Below, one piece after another: positions 32,652 through 40,430 of a DNA stretch of 43,632 bases. Below the pieces are notes generated by a model. That model searched no databases. It was not told the origin of the DNA and saw nothing but the letters and a program-made list of their open reading frames with translations. This DNA comes from Bryobacterales bacterium. Lineage in GTDB: Bacteria > Acidobacteriota > Terriglobia > Bryobacterales > Bryobacteraceae. The stretch is taken from NCBI GenBank assembly GCA_947467395.1, contig CANIIC010000014.1, positions 1 to 43,632 on the forward strand, written 5' to 3'. Position 1 is the stretch's first letter. Every line of letters begins with the position of its first letter. The position numbers and the translations under genes were made by a program.

Positions 32652-33491
32652 ATGTCGTTCCTTAAACACATTTTGCAAGAGGCCGCTCCTAGCTACATTT
32701 TCGAGTTCTCGGAAGCGGGTGTGGCGTATTCGGCCAACGGGCAGCAAGGGTTCGCGGAGTTCGCGCCGGGTACGCTGGTGCCGTCCCCGGTGGAAGACAA
32801 CATTCTTTCGGCGGATGCCGTGGCGTCGACGCTGCATCGGATCGCGCCCGGTGGCGGTGGCAAGAAGCGGCGGCCTGCGGCGGTGATTCTGCCGGATTCC
32901 TCTGTGCGCGTGAGCCTGCTGGATTTCGATTCGTTCCCGGCGTCGGCCGAGGAGCAGCTGGCGCTGGTGCGCTTCCGCGTGAAGAAGACGGTCCCGTTCG
33001 ATATCGAAGCCGCAGCGGTCAGCTATTGGGTGCAGCCTGGATCAGGCGGCAAGAGCGTGATCGCGGTGACGGTGGCGTTTGAGATTTTGGCTCGCTATGA
33101 GGCGCTGTTCCGCGCGGCGGGTTTCCATCCGGGCGAAGTAACCTCTTCGTCGCTGGCGGCGCTGCGGTTACAGCATGGGCCTGGCGTGGCGGTGCTGGCG
33201 AAGTTGGCGGGCAACGTGTTGACGGTGATCGCGGTGGCCGATGGCCGGGTCAAGTTGTTCCGCTGCCTGACGCTGGATGAGATTACGGATCAGGAATTGT
33301 TGGGCGTGTTGCAGCCGACCTTCGCGTATGTGGAAGACGAACTGGGACAGCCGGTCAGCAAGCTGATCGCGTGCGGCTTCGGTCGCGCTCCGGAAGGGCT
33401 CACAATGCCGATGGAGCCATTGCGCAGCAGCGTGGGTTCAGTGAACGCCTTCAACGCGGGGCTGCTGGGATATTTGGAGTCGGTGCAATGA
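32652..33491 (+). CDS. pilM: PilM-like actin-fold pilus assembly protein
   Basis: A 279-residue cytoplasmic protein at the PilM position. It has RPAAVILPDSSVRVSLLDFD, FDSFPASAEEQLALVRFRVK and KTVPFDIEAAAVSYWV, the pattern of the PilM/GspL actin-like domain in which the region before a membrane protein partner is conserved. It is shorter than PilM of Pseudomonas or Thermus (about 350-370), lacking part of the C-terminal lobe. PilM binds the cytoplasmic tail of PilN, whose gene overlaps by four bases (ATGA). Identification rests on context plus weak sequence similarity. Confidence 0.82.
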   Translation: MSFLKHILQEAAPSYIFEFSEAGVAYSANGQQGFAEFAPGTLVPSPVEDNILSADAVASTLHRIAPGGGGKKRRPAAVILPDSSVRVSLLDFDSFPASAEEQLALVRFRVKKTVPFDIEAAAVSYWVQPGSGGKSVIAVTVAFEILARYEALFRAAGFHPGEVTSSSLAALRLQHGPGVAVLAKLAGNVLTVIAVADGRVKLFRCLTLDEITDQELLGVLQPTFAYVEDELGQPVSKLIACGFGRAPEGLTMPMEPLRSSVGSVNAFNAGLLGYLESVQ

Positions 33492-34060
33492 CACGTATCC
33501 CGATAAACCTGGCGAGTGAACCGTTCCGTAAGGATCGCGGCGCGATTGTTGTGGCGTCCACGATTTCGGCGGTACTGCTAGTGCTGCTGGGCGTGCAGGG
33601 GCTGATGATTCTTTCGGCGCGTGACAGTGCGGCGACGAATCGCGAGATGGTGGCGTCGCTGCAGTCACAATTGACCACTGCCACCTCCGAGCAGGCCAAG
33701 GCCGATGCGGTGTTGCGCGAACCGATGAATGCGGAAGTGCTCCAGCAGAGCGTGTTACTGAACGCGCTGGTGCAACGCAAGTCGATCAGCTGGTCTCGGT
33801 TGTTCGCCGATATCGAAGGCGTGTTGCCTCCGAATGTGCGCTTGGTCCAGGTGCGGTTGCCGCAGATCAACTCTCGCAACGAAGTGACGCTGGATATGGA
33901 AGTGGGCGCGAAGGATGCGTCCGATGCCATTGCGTTCACGAAGAAATTACAGGAATCGCCTTTGTTTGGGCCGGCGACGCTGTTGCGCGCAGATCCGCCG
34001 ACGCAGAATGAACCCTTGTACCGCTATCGATTGACGGTGAGCTATGGCCAAAAGTTCTAA
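33488..34060 (+). CDS. pilN: PilN-like pilus assembly protein
   Basis: A 190-residue protein from the ATG that overlaps the pilM stop; the ORF start at 33371 is a shadow inside pilM. It opens with the PilN cytoplasmic motif INLASEPFRKDR (the INL tail that PilM binds), then one membrane helix (VVASTISAVLLVLLGVQGLM), a coiled-coil (about residues 50-80) and a periplasmic domain beginning around SWSRLFADIEGVLPPNVRLV. PilN dimerises with PilO to link the inner-membrane platform to the secretin. Confidence 0.9.
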   Translation: MTRIPINLASEPFRKDRGAIVVASTISAVLLVLLGVQGLMILSARDSAATNREMVASLQSQLTTATSEQAKADAVLREPMNAEVLQQSVLLNALVQRKSISWSRLFADIEGVLPPNVRLVQVRLPQINSRNEVTLDMEVGAKDASDAIAFTKKLQESPLFGPATLLRADPPTQNEPLYRYRLTVSYGQKF

Positions 34061-34664
34061 ATCAAAGGCATCGTCTAAGAGCCTGAGCGCCACGCAGATT
34101 GCGCGGGCGGTAATGGGGCTGCTGGTCGTTTTGAATCTGATCGCGGCGTGGCTGGTCTTCAATCCTCCGGGTGGTTCGGCGGAAGGGCTGGAGCAGGATC
34201 TGGCGAGCCTACAGAAGCAGGTGGCGCAGGCCAAGGCTCGCATGGAAGAGACCAAGCAGCACGCGGCGGCGGTGCAGAAGGGTCGCGGGGATGCGGATGC
34301 GTTCCTGGCGAAGTACTTCGTGACGCGTCGCACGCTGCCGTCGAACCTGCTGACGGAACTGAATGACATCGCCAAGCGGGCCGGGATTAAGGATCGTGGC
34401 AACGCGTTTTCGATTGACCTGATCGAAGGCTCCGAAACGCTGGGCATGGTGACGATCACCGCGAACTTCGAAGGCACGTATCGGAACCTGTTGAGCTTCG
34501 TGCGCGAGATTGACCGCTCGCCGAGCTTGCTGATTGTCGAGTCGCTGAATGCGGCACCGCAGCAGGGCGCGAACACGCTGATGGTGGCGATCAAGATGGA
34601 AGCCTTCATTCGTGAGGATGCGGGCGATGTGGCGCAGGTCGCGCAGGCGGGAGGCGATCGGTGA
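34044..34664 (+). CDS. pilO: PilO-like pilus assembly protein
   Basis: A 206-residue protein with a short basic cytoplasmic segment, one membrane helix (AVMGLLVVLNLIAAWLVF), a coiled-coil rich in Gln/Lys (LEQDLASLQKQVAQAKARME) and a ferredoxin-like periplasmic domain (SNLLTELNDIAKRAGI, LGMVTITANFEGTYRNLLSF). The arrangement and place after pilN identify it as PilO. It overlaps pilN by 17 bases and the next gene by four. Confidence 0.9.
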   Translation: MAKSSKSKASSKSLSATQIARAVMGLLVVLNLIAAWLVFNPPGGSAEGLEQDLASLQKQVAQAKARMEETKQHAAAVQKGRGDADAFLAKYFVTRRTLPSNLLTELNDIAKRAGIKDRGNAFSIDLIEGSETLGMVTITANFEGTYRNLLSFVREIDRSPSLLIVESLNAAPQQGANTLMVAIKMEAFIREDAGDVAQVAQAGGDR

Positions 34665-35374
34665 TGCCGAAGTGGATGCCGACCGGCCTGGGTGCCGAGC
34701 CGAAGAAAGTGATGATCCTGATCGGGCTGTTGGTGTTGGCTCCGGTGGCGTATTGGTACGGGAACAGTTCGGACACGCCGACGTCGAGCACTCCGGTGGC
34801 GGTGACTCCGCGTGCGAGTCTGCCGATCGTGGAGCCTACGCGTGTGGCGGCCTCGCGTCCGAAGAATCGCAGCAAGGCGGGACGCCCGGTAACGGAAGAT
34901 TTTCGGCCGACGTTGAATCTGCCGGACGATTTTGATTTGAGCAAGGTGGATCCGACGTTGCGTACGGATCTGTTGGCGAAGGTTCGGGAAGTGGGCGAAG
35001 CGGGCGGCTCGCGTAGTTTGTTCGAGTTCTATACGCCGCCTCCACCGCCGCCGCCGAAGGTGGATCCGATCAAGCCGACCGCGCCGGTGAAGCCGGTGGT
35101 ATCGGAAGCGAAGCCGCAGCCGCCTGCGACGCCAGTGAAGCCGCCTGCTCCGCCGATTCCGCTGAAGTATTTTGGTTATGAAGGCGCGCCGCGTGCGGGC
35201 CGTAAACTGCGTGCGTTGTTTGTGGATGGCGAAGAGAACTTCATCGTCGGCGAGAACGACATGATCCGCAGCCGCTATCGCGTGGTGCGCATCGGCACGA
35301 CTTCCGCGGAAGTGGAAGACACGGTGGCGAAGAACACGCAGACGATTCGCATTGTCGATCGCAGTGATCCTTGA
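34661..35374 (+). CDS. pilP: PilP/GspC-like bitopic protein with proline linker
   Basis: A 237-residue protein starting at GTG 34661 or ATG 34664. One membrane helix near residues 18-34 (MILIGLLVLAPVAYWYG) is followed by a disordered Pro/Lys-rich stretch (PPPPPPPKVDPIKPTAPVK and similar) and a compact C-terminal domain: IPLKYFGYEGAPRAGRKLRA, VGENDMIRSRYRVVRIG and EDTVAKNTQTIRIVD. This is the homology-region fold of GspC/PilP that contacts the secretin. PilP is usually a lipoprotein; this one has a membrane helix and no lipobox, more like GspC. No secretin gene is present in the window. Confidence 0.82.
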   Translation: MMPKWMPTGLGAEPKKVMILIGLLVLAPVAYWYGNSSDTPTSSTPVAVTPRASLPIVEPTRVAASRPKNRSKAGRPVTEDFRPTLNLPDDFDLSKVDPTLRTDLLAKVREVGEAGGSRSLFEFYTPPPPPPPKVDPIKPTAPVKPVVSEAKPQPPATPVKPPAPPIPLKYFGYEGAPRAGRKLRALFVDGEENFIVGENDMIRSRYRVVRIGTTSAEVEDTVAKNTQTIRIVDRSDP

Positions 35375-35384
35375 TTGGTGAACG

Positions 35385-36785
35385 ATGATGTTGCGGCCCG
35401 TCACATCCCGGCGTAAGAAAGAGCAAGGCGGGTTCATCCTGCTGGTGGTCTTCCTGATGGCCGGTGCGATCGCGCTAATGCTGTACGCGCAATTGCCGCG
35501 TGTGGCGTTTGAGAGCGAGCGCGAAAAAGAACAACTATTGATCGAGCGCGGGGAGCAGTATATTCGCGCGATTCAGCTGTATCAAGCCGATAACAGCGGG
35601 CAATGGCCGCAGAGCATCGACGATCTGGAGCGCGGCAAGAACAAGCGCTACCTGCGTCGCCGCTACATCGATCCGTACACGGGCAAAGACGACTGGCGTT
35701 TGATCCACACCAATGGTGTGCAGCTCACCGACTCGCTGGTGCAGAAGCCACCGACGGATCCGAATAGCGGGTCGCAGAGCGCGTCGTCCTCTTCATCGAG
35801 CAGCACGCAGCAGAATCAGGAACAAGAGGTGAATGCGGCGGTGCTCGCGCGGCCCAGCGACACCACATTGCCGGGGGCGCAGCAGTTCAATGCTCCGACA
35901 CCGCAGCAGATTCCGGGGCAGCCGAATTTCCCGGGTCAGGCGCAGTTTAACGCAGGTGGGTTCGGAGTTCCGGGTGCGGGACTGCCGGCAGGAGTCCAGT
36001 TGCCGGGGAATGTGCAGACGGCGGCGGGTCCGGGTGCGCAGCAGGGCGGGTTTCAACCGCAGTTTCCTGGGCAACAATTTCCAGGACAGACGCCGCCGCC
36101 GGGTGTACAAGTGAATCCGGCCGGATTTCAGCCGCAGTTTCCGGGGCAGCAGTTCGCGGGTCAGCAAGCGCCGCCGGGAACGCAGAATCAGAACCAGCAG
36201 GCGCCTCCGGGGTTTCAGTTCGGTCCGAACGGGCAACTGATCCCGGCTCCGATCGGTGCGGCGAATCCAGGGCAGGCTCCCGTCGCGACGCCGGGTGTTC
36301 CTGGTGGGACGCCGAACAATGCGGGCGCGAACGCCATCATGAATTTGCTGACGACGCCTCGTACGCCGCCCGCGGGTGTGACCACGACGACCAACAACGC
36401 CGTCGGTGGAGGCGGCATTGCGGGGGTCGCGAGCAAGCACACGGGCGCGAGCATCAAGGTTTACAAAGAACGCCAGAAGTATGAGGAGTGGGAGTTCGTG
36501 TACACGCCTCGGCAGGGCACCGGTGGCGTCGGTGGAGCTGGTGGTGCGGGTCAGCCGGGAGGTCCGGGGCAGCCAGGACAACCGGGTCAACCCGGGCAGC
36601 CGGGACGGCAGGGACAGCAAGGCGGCGGTGGCTTCACGGGCACTGGATTGGGTCAGGGCGGGGGCTTCGGACAGGGCGGCGCGGGTGGTGGGTTTGGTCA
36701 GCCGGGTGCGGGACAGGCGACGGGTCGCGGCGGGACGATCAACTTGCCTCAGGGCGTGGGCACGGGCGCGACGAAGGGCCGCTAG
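35385..36785 (+). CDS. Pseudopilin-like protein with a long Gly/Pro/Gln tail
   Basis: A 466-residue protein with a prepilin-type N-terminus: KKEQGG at 11-16, then FILLVVFLMAGAIALMLYAQ; cleavage after Gly 16 by PilD is likely. The usual Glu at +5 is replaced by Val, as in GspK-like minor pseudopilins. Residues about 55-125 form a small globular domain (IRAIQLYQADNSGQWPQSID, KRYLRRRYIDPYTGKDDWRL) like GspG-type pseudopilins. The last 340 residues are low complexity: Gln/Pro/Gly repeats (FQPQFPGQQF twice, 25 residues apart) and a collagen-like GQPGQPGQPG run. A short folded-looking stretch (SIKVYKERQKYEEWEFVYTP) sits inside. Last gene of the pilus cluster. Confidence 0.85.
   Translation: MMLRPVTSRRKKEQGGFILLVVFLMAGAIALMLYAQLPRVAFESEREKEQLLIERGEQYIRAIQLYQADNSGQWPQSIDDLERGKNKRYLRRRYIDPYTGKDDWRLIHTNGVQLTDSLVQKPPTDPNSGSQSASSSSSSSTQQNQEQEVNAAVLARPSDTTLPGAQQFNAPTPQQIPGQPNFPGQAQFNAGGFGVPGAGLPAGVQLPGNVQTAAGPGAQQGGFQPQFPGQQFPGQTPPPGVQVNPAGFQPQFPGQQFAGQQAPPGTQNQNQQAPPGFQFGPNGQLIPAPIGAANPGQAPVATPGVPGGTPNNAGANAIMNLLTTPRTPPAGVTTTTNNAVGGGGIAGVASKHTGASIKVYKERQKYEEWEFVYTPRQGTGGVGGAGGAGQPGGPGQPGQPGQPGQPGRQGQQGGGGFTGTGLGQGGGFGQGGAGGGFGQPGAGQATGRGGTINLPQGVGTGATKGR
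36048..36167 (+). repeat. 75-base period repeat in the pseudopilin tail
   Basis: TTTCA[AG]CCGCAGTTTCC begins at 36051 and again at 36126, each followed by GGGCA[AG]CA[AG]TT. The protein unit is GFQPQFPGQQF-GQ. The copies differ mainly at synonymous third positions, so the amino-acid pattern is being kept. Confidence 0.75.
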
Positions 36786-37078
36786 CGTTCTTCGAGATGC
36801 TTGAGGCGCGCGTCGAGCACTTCTTCGACGCGATGCAATTCGGAGCGCCACATGTCGCGCATGTCGTCGAACTTCCGGTCTACCTGAGTGAAGCGGCGAT
36901 CCACTTCATTGAAACGGCGGTCCACTTCGTTGAAGCGCTTGTCCACATCGCCGAAGCGGGCGTCCATATGGGCGCGCAGGTCGCTTAACCGCGAGTTATT
37001 GATAAGAATCCCGATGAGAACGGTCACCATCGTGGGGACTGAGGCCAGAGCGATCGTCAATATTTGCGTTTCGTTCAT
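36782..37078 (-). CDS. Small membrane protein with heptad coiled-coil
   Basis: A 98-residue protein: an N-terminal membrane helix (ILTIALASVPTMVTVLIGIL, residues 6-25) and a soluble helical tail. The tail has near-perfect seven-residue repeats, VDKRFNE/VDRRFNE/VDRRFTQ/VDRKFDD, that form a coiled-coil (about residues 45-72), followed by RVEEVLDARLKHLEER. The design, one helix in the membrane and a long coiled-coil inside, recurs in small bacterial proteins of unknown role. Its stop shares CTAG with the pseudopilin stop. Confidence 0.8.
   Translation of the reverse strand: MNETQILTIALASVPTMVTVLIGILINNSRLSDLRAHMDARFGDVDKRFNEVDRRFNEVDRRFTQVDRKFDDMRDMWRSELHRVEEVLDARLKHLEER
36863..36946 (-). repeat. 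21-base tandem repeats encoding the coiled-coil
   Basis: Four copies of a 21-base unit encoding VD(K/R)(R/K)FNE-type heptads. The unit is the same length as one heptad, so copy number can change without a frameshift. Confidence 0.7.
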
Positions 37079-37118
37079 GTCTCTCTAGTCCCGTACGGGC
37101 GACATTTTTCTCAACTGC

Positions 37119-38141
37119 CTAGAACAGGCGCACGCCGCGCGGACCGGGTTCTTCGGTCATGTGCACGGTGTCGACAAAACGGACCTGCTTTGAAGCGGCG
37201 GTCATGGCTAGCGTGTGCGTACGGCAGCCCTGGCCGAAGAAGCGAACACCGTTCAGCAGCGCACCGGACGTGACGCCGGCGGCGGCGAAGATGATCTCCT
37301 TGCCGGGAGCCAGATCCTTGGCGCTGTAGATGCGCTTCGGGTCCTTGATGCCCATGCGTTCGACGCGTTCTTCGAGCTGCTTGGTGTTGACGACCAGGCG
37401 CGCCACCATTTCTCCGGACAAGCAACGCAGGGCGGCGGCCGTCAGCACGCCTTCGGGAGCGCCACCGGTGCCGAACACGGCGTGGACGTTCGCGCCACGC
37501 ACGGCGGCCGCGATACCCGCGGAGAGATCGCCATCGGTGATCAGGCGGATGCGCGCTCCGGCGCTGCGGATTTCGGCGATGAGATCCTGATGGCGCGGGC
37601 GATCCAGCACCATGATGACTAGGTCGGATACGCGGCGGTCGAGGCAGCGGGCGATAGTCTTGAGGTTGTACTTCACCGGAGCTTCGATATCCAGTGCATC
37701 GCGGCAGGCCGGGCCGGCCACGATCTTGTCCATGTAGCAGTCCGGCGCGTGCAACAAACCGTTGGGTTCGGACGCGGCGAGTACGCAGATGGAATTGGGT
37801 GCACCGGTGGCGCAGAGGTTGGTGCCCTCGAGAGGATCGACGGCGATATCGACGCGCGGGAACTGCACGCCGTCCTGTGCGGGAGCGCCGACGGGCTCAC
37901 CAATATAGAGCATGGGCGCTTCGTCGCGTTCGCCTTCGCCGATGACGATGTTGCCTGCCATGCGGATTCCTTCAAACGCTTTGCGCATGGCCTGCACGGC
38001 TGCCTGATCGGAGGCTTCGGCGTCGCCTTGTCCCATGGTCCGAGCCGACTCAATGGCAGCTCGCTCCACTACGTGGACAAAATCGCCGAGAAGATCCTTC
38101 TCAATGTTGATAGACGGGGCCGCAGCGCCGGGAGCACTCAT
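37119..38141 (-). CDS. glpX: Class II fructose-1,6-bisphosphatase GlpX
   Basis: A 340-residue Glp[38 protein letters not shown] with the metal-binding Asp and Glu, [15 protein letters not shown], and [20 protein letters not shown] with the phosphate-binding Gly-rich turn. It hydrolyses fructose-1,6-bisphosphate (some members also sedoheptulose-1,7-bisphosphate) in gluconeogenesis. The start at 38141 lacks a Shine-Dalgarno; TACACT is seven bases upstream and TTGAGC 18 bases before that, so the mRNA is probably leaderless. Confidence 0.96.
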   Translation of the reverse strand: MSAPGAAAPSINIEKDLLGDFVHVVERAAIESARTMGQGDAEASDQAAVQAMRKAFEGIRMAGNIVIGEGERDEAPMLYIGEPVGAPAQDGVQFPRVDIAVDPLEGTNLCATGAPNSICVLAASEPNGLLHAPDCYMDKIVAGPACRDALDIEAPVKYNLKTIARCLDRRVSDLVIMVLDRPRHQDLIAEIRSAGARIRLITDGDLSAGIAAAVRGANVHAVFGTGGAPEGVLTAAALRCLSGEMVARLVVNTKQLEERVERMGIKDPKRIYSAKDLAPGKEIIFAAAGVTSGALLNGVRFFGQGCRTHTLAMTAASKQVRFVDTVHMTEEPGPRGVRLF

Positions 38142-38148
38142 GCAACCG

Positions 38149-38178
38149 AGTGTAGCAAAGCGAGCCCGTGGGGCTCAA
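38149..38178 (-). promoter_or_regulatory. Promoter TTGAGC-N18-TACACT giving a leaderless glpX mRNA
   Basis: On the minus strand TTGAGC (38178-38173) and TACACT (38154-38149) are spaced by 18 bases; CGGTTGC then leads to the ATG at 38141. This is the only leaderless case here with a plausible -35. Confidence 0.55.
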
Positions 38179-38185
38179 AAAGGCC

Positions 38186-38974
38186 CTACTGGACCGGGCC
38201 GGTGTCCGCCGTGCTGCCGTTGATGCCGGCGTAGAACTCGTCGACGCTTACGACTTTGGCGCCGGCGAATTTGACGAAGCGAATGATGCCGGGCGGCTTG
38301 CCGTAGATCCAGTCTTCGTAGTCTACGTCTTCTTTAGTCTCGCGGGACTTGCTGCGTGGCGGGCCAACGGCCAGGAGAACCTGTTCGCGATCCATGCCGA
38401 CGACCGGTTTCTGGGCTTTGATGGCTTCACGGATCGGTTCGGGCAGCGAATCCATGTAGTTTTCGATCGCGGTGTGTTTGTCGAAATCCAGGACCTTGGC
38501 CAGCAGCTTTTTTACGCCGACGGAATCGATGCCGCCGATGGAATCCGGGAACGAGATTTCGATGCTGGTGCCCATCATCGCGTTCGTCTTCGGGCGGGTG
38601 ATGGGGGCGGTCTGATTGCCGGTGCCAATCTGGACGCGATCCCAGAAGGAACCCTTCTTCGAACCGTCGTTGATTTCGAGCTTGACCTTGTCGCTATCCA
38701 CTTCGACCTTGGTGATCTGGACCAAGTCGCCGGGGCGCGCCGCGGGACCGTTCTTATAGTTGGCGTCGCGCCAGACTTCTTCGTCGTAGGTGCCGATGGA
38801 ATCGAACGGCAGGGCCTTCTTTGACATGGGCAGGACGACGCGTGCCGTGGCCCATTCAGCGGTGAGTCCGCGGATCAGTTCGCGGCGCTGCTCCTCGGTG
38901 AGCTTGTGCGTATCGGCGTGCAGGATGGACGCTGCCACCAGAATTGAGATTGTTGAACACCAGAGCCGAAGCAT
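38186..38974 (-). CDS. Exported protein of unknown function with BamE/SmpA-like C-terminus
   Basis: A 262-residue protein with a signal peptide (LWCSTISILVAASILHADT). I do not recognise a named family. The middle has KNGPAARPGDLVQITKVEVD and SIEISFPDSIGGIDSVGVKK. The end resembles small lipoprotein domains of the SmpA/BamE type: VVGMDREQVLLAVGPPRSKS followed by DWIYGKPPGIIRFVKFAGAK, i.e. a helix-turn and beta pair in which a gating residue run GMxxxQVLxAxGxP is typical. GAGGTGA five bases before the ATG. It lies 44 bases upstream of glpX in the same direction, which has its own promoter. Confidence 0.75.
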   Translation of the reverse strand: MLRLWCSTISILVAASILHADTHKLTEEQRRELIRGLTAEWATARVVLPMSKKALPFDSIGTYDEEVWRDANYKNGPAARPGDLVQITKVEVDSDKVKLEINDGSKKGSFWDRVQIGTGNQTAPITRPKTNAMMGTSIEISFPDSIGGIDSVGVKKLLAKVLDFDKHTAIENYMDSLPEPIREAIKAQKPVVGMDREQVLLAVGPPRSKSRETKEDVDYEDWIYGKPPGIIRFVKFAGAKVVSVDEFYAGINGSTADTGPVQ

Positions 38975-38978
38975 CCGA

Positions 38979-39794
38979 TCACCTCACTCGCCGCAACATC
39001 AGCAGCACCGCTAGACCAGCTGCCGTGGTCAGGAGGCCGCCTTCGGGTCCGTAGTCGCCACCACTCCAGATTTCACCGGCGGACCACACGAGGCGAACTC
39101 CTGTTGCCCCTATTGTAGTCCCGCTGAGGCTCGCCCCGAACAGGACTTGGGCAAGGTTCCAACCGTAGTGAATCCCGATGGGGAGCCAGAGCGTTTTCGT
39201 GCGCCAGTATGCGTAGCCGAGCAGTGCACCCCACAAGGCGGTGTTCAGTGTGCCGATCAGTTGGATGTTCTGGTTCAACAGGACGTGGGTCAGGCCGAAC
39301 AGGATGCCGGAGCCGATGATGGTGCGGGTCGGCCAGGACTGCGCCAAGTATTGGAACGCGTAGCCACGGAACAGGAGTTCCTCGCCGGCGGCGCCGGCCA
39401 GAAGAGCTCCGGTGAGCCAAGCGAGGTTGCCTGCGTCGGCGGGTTCCCAATGGGCCAGCCCTGCGGCGATCGAGCCGAGCACCAGCAGGCTCATCGATCC
39501 GACGCCCAGGAGCAGGCCGAGCGCGAGCTGGTTGGCGGAGGAGGTGTCCCAATCCAGGCCAAAGTCGGAAAAGTGTAGAGTTCCGAACCAGCGGGCTGAG
39601 ATAAGGTTGGCCGTGAGCCCAGCGACGAGAGACGCGGAGACCGAGCGGGAAACCGGATCCAACCCCGGCAGCAGGTTGGCTAGTAGCAGCCACAGGGGTA
39701 GAGCCACCGCGACGAACCCGCCCAGGCGTAATAGGATGTCGAAACGATCGGGGCGGGATATCTGTCTCATCAGTTGCCGGTGTCGTGAGAACAT
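38979..39794 (-). CDS. CPBP-family intramembrane metalloprotease
   Basis: A 271-residue membrane protein with about eight hydrophobic segments and the Abi/CPBP motifs: EELLFRGYAFQYL (Glu 138, Glu 139, Arg 143), FGLTHVLL (His 170) and IGIHYGWNL (second His, near residue 213). These residues form the glutamate/histidine active site of Rce1-type proteases. The bacterial targets are mostly unknown; some members confer bacteriocin immunity. It starts four bases before the gene for the exported protein above ends its upstream side, so the pair (CPBP then unknown) is likely cotranscribed. Confidence 0.9.
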   Translation of the reverse strand: MFSRHRQLMRQISRPDRFDILLRLGGFVAVALPLWLLLANLLPGLDPVSRSVSASLVAGLTANLISARWFGTLHFSDFGLDWDTSSANQLALGLLLGVGSMSLLVLGSIAAGLAHWEPADAGNLAWLTGALLAGAAGEELLFRGYAFQYLAQSWPTRTIIGSGILFGLTHVLLNQNIQLIGTLNTALWGALLGYAYWRTKTLWLPIGIHYGWNLAQVLFGASLSGTTIGATGVRLVWSAGEIWSGGDYGPEGGLLTTAAGLAVLLMLRRVR

Positions 39795-39916
39795 GGTACC
39801 AATCGAGGGAGCGGTCTACTGAGCAGGACTGCTTAGATGGGTTTAAGGCAAAATCCCCTAAGGGGCGTGGACTACTTAAGCGGCCGCGGGAGTCCGATAT
39901 CAACTATAGAACGCCT

Positions 39917-40288
39917 ATGTTAGACCGTCGAATCGAAACCCGAATGCTGTGCGCCGACCTCGTTGACTTCCAGTGGAAGGACGCAAATGGACGGAAGAAG
40001 CGCGGCGTAGCGAATTTAGAGGACATCAGCCTGTCAGGCGCCTGCCTGCAGGTGGATCGTCCGGTGCCACTGGGCAGCGCGATTCACATCAGCTACCCAA
40101 GCGGCGAGTTGAAGGGTGTGGTGAAGTACTGCGTGTTTCGCGACATTGGCTACTTCCTGGGGGTTGAGTTCGAGGCGGGGGTGCGCTGGTCGCAGAACAG
40201 CTACCGTCCGCAGCACCTGCTGGACCCACGCCGACTCATGGCGCAAGCGGGTCGTTCGGGTGATGACGAAGCTCGTGTGGCGAGCTAG
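39917..40288 (+). CDS. PilZ-domain c-di-GMP-binding protein
   Basis: A 123-residue protein from ATG 39917; the longer ORF start at 39785 is not supported. It is a single PilZ domain: the RxxxR motif at RRIETR (residues 4-9) and the D/NxSxxG motif at EDISLSGACLQ, followed by the beta-barrel strands (VPLGSAIHISYPSGELKGVV, FLGVEFEAGVRW). PilZ domains bind cyclic di-GMP and alter motility or polysaccharide output. TATAGA lies six bases before the ATG, and there is no Shine-Dalgarno. The exosortase genes follow 142 bases later in the same direction. Confidence 0.9.
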   Translation: MLDRRIETRMLCADLVDFQWKDANGRKKRGVANLEDISLSGACLQVDRPVPLGSAIHISYPSGELKGVVKYCVFRDIGYFLGVEFEAGVRWSQNSYRPQHLLDPRRLMAQAGRSGDDEARVAS

Positions 40289-40369
40289 CGCGCACCTTAG
40301 TCCTTCCGTGGGGCCCCTGAGTACTTGTGGAATCGGTACTTACTGCTGGCTCCGCGGCACAAAATCCCG

Positions 40370-40385
40370 CGCTATGCTTATAGCG
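40370..40385. promoter_or_regulatory. Inverted repeat upstream of exosortase gene
   Basis: CGCTAT-GCTT-ATAGCG, a perfect 6-bp inverted repeat with a 4-base centre, 45 bases before the exosortase ATG. It contains TATGCT, a possible -10, so it could be an operator. A sigma-54 site was looked for here and not found. Confidence 0.35.
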
Positions 40386-40430
40386 AGCAGGGGTGCCTTG
40401 GCGCTCTCGTCGACGGAGAACTAAACCGAC

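Noticed and set aside
39795-39916. Possible c-di-GMP (GEMM) riboswitch before the PilZ gene
   Set aside because: The region has small hairpins (CCCCTAAGGGG) but not the conserved GEMM core sequences, and the PilZ mRNA may start at the ATG.
40340-40385. Sigma-54 -24/-12 promoter upstream of the exosortase gene
   Set aside because: A GGCAC element is present, but GC falls at 11 rather than 10 bases after GG and no TTGC-like -12 box is seen.
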